NCBI GenBank assembly: GCA_014728185.1
Contig: WJMB01000090.1
Location: forward strand, 1 to 6,334
Direction of reading: 5' to 3'
DNA: 6,334 nt
Source: Candidatus Coatesiibacteriota bacterium
GTDB taxonomy: Bacteria > RBG-13-66-14
The notes below the pieces were generated by a model. The model was not told where the DNA came from. It saw nothing but the letters and a program-made list of their open reading frames with translations, and searched no databases. Made by a program: the position numbers and the translations under genes. Positions 6,038 through 6,334 of this stretch are shown here, in pieces. The first letter of the stretch is position 1. Each line of letters begins with the position of its first letter.

Positions 6038-6334
6038 GTGGCAGAAAACCAAACAAACGACCGGCACATTTGTTGCCCAAAATGTAACCATAGGGCGCAC
6101 TATAAGTTGGCCGATGGCAGATGTAAATGCAAGAATTGCGGTAAGAAATATACCCACCGGCCAAGATATACAAAGCTATCTAAAGAAAAGCAAAAAGAGA
6201 TAGCTCGCTTATTCTGGCTGAGCGTTCCTGCGGCAGCCGCGGCGAGAGCTGTCGGCCTGTCCGCGAAAACAGTATCCAAATGGTACAATCGACTAAGGGA
6301 GCGCATCGCCGCCGATCGCGAGGCCGAGCTGGAG
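6038..6334 (+). CDS. IS1595/ISXO2-type transposase, N-terminal part (3' partial)
   Basis: The frame from GTG 6038 stays open for 99 codons to the window edge. A GGGGG ribosome-binding site at 6026-6030 sits 7 nt before it; an earlier in-frame GTG at 6005 lies upstream of the predicted transcript start. Residues 13-34 form a zinc ribbon, C13-x2-C16 and C31-x2-C34 (CPKC, CKNC), with 'YKLADGRCKCKNCGKKYT' typical of the IS1595-family N-terminus. Residues about 63-90 are a helix-turn-helix (VPAAAAARAVGLSAKTVSKWYNRLR) as expected for the DNA-binding part. In this family a DDE-type catalytic domain, often beginning near an LDESYFGG-like motif, should follow beyond the window. The enzyme would cut and join the ends of its own insertion sequence. 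The first half is A-rich in codon use, unlike the neighbouring genes, as expected for a mobile element. Whether the gene is intact cannot be told. Confidence 0.85.
   Translation, partial: MAENQTNDRHICCPKCNHRAHYKLADGRCKCKNCGKKYTHRPRYTKLSKEKQKEIARLFWLSVPAAAAARAVGLSAKTVSKWYNRLRERIAADREAELE
6038..6334 (+). mobile_element. Left part of a probable IS1595-family insertion sequence (boundary not determined)
   Basis: The transposase N-terminus implies an insertion sequence whose right end is outside the window. The left terminal inverted repeat must lie upstream of 6038, plausibly between about 5940 and 6020 in the region holding the promoter and the inverted repeat. Without the right end no terminal repeat or 8-bp target duplication can be matched, so only the coding part is marked. 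Confidence 0.6.

Overview
The window is mostly GC-rich DNA with a dense minus-strand gene set, interrupted by stretches that look less GC-rich. The first gene ends in a PNP(S/T)SG-type beta-sandwich tail, the C-terminal cargo tail of secreted proteins in the Bacteroidetes/Chlorobi/Fibrobacteres superphylum and in GC-rich candidate phyla near it (Coatesbacteria- or Fermentibacteria-like groups). With sigma70-type promoters and a tRNA that encodes its own CCA, this points to a GC-rich Gram-negative-type bacterium from one of those poorly cultured lineages. That placement is inference, because no rRNA or universal marker gene is present.

Layout. At 2-499 (+) is the 3' end of a secreted or surface protein (Fn3-like domain plus sorting-type tail), followed by a clear hairpin terminator. 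About 370 bp of less GC-rich DNA follows with only a doubtful 48-codon ORF on the minus strand. At 923-2222 (-) is a compact unit: a sigma70-type promoter, tRNA-Ile(GAT), then 35 bp later a GTG-started multi-pass membrane protein with a large extracytoplasmic domain, then a hairpin terminator. At 2223-2603 there is no convincing gene, but there is a near-consensus minus-strand promoter (TTGACA-16-TATACT). It fires into a 13-bp tandem repeat whose minus strand carries five G-runs with uniform 7-nt loops.

At 2604-5171 (-) is a two-gene operon: a promoter, an exported HEAT-repeat-like protein, and, through an ATGA overlap, a zinc-ribbon protein with a C-terminal membrane segment. From about 5172 to 6037 lies roughly 865 bp of less GC-rich DNA with no gene I can support. 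At 6038 (+) an IS1595/ISXO2-type transposase starts and runs off the window. It has its own promoter, and an inverted repeat covers that promoter's -35.

The HEAT protein and the zinc-ribbon membrane protein are almost certainly translationally coupled and probably act together at the envelope. The membrane protein probably shares a transcript with tRNA-Ile. I see no defence, CRISPR, toxin-antitoxin or biosynthetic system. The most unusual element is the G-run tandem repeat downstream of the orphan promoter.
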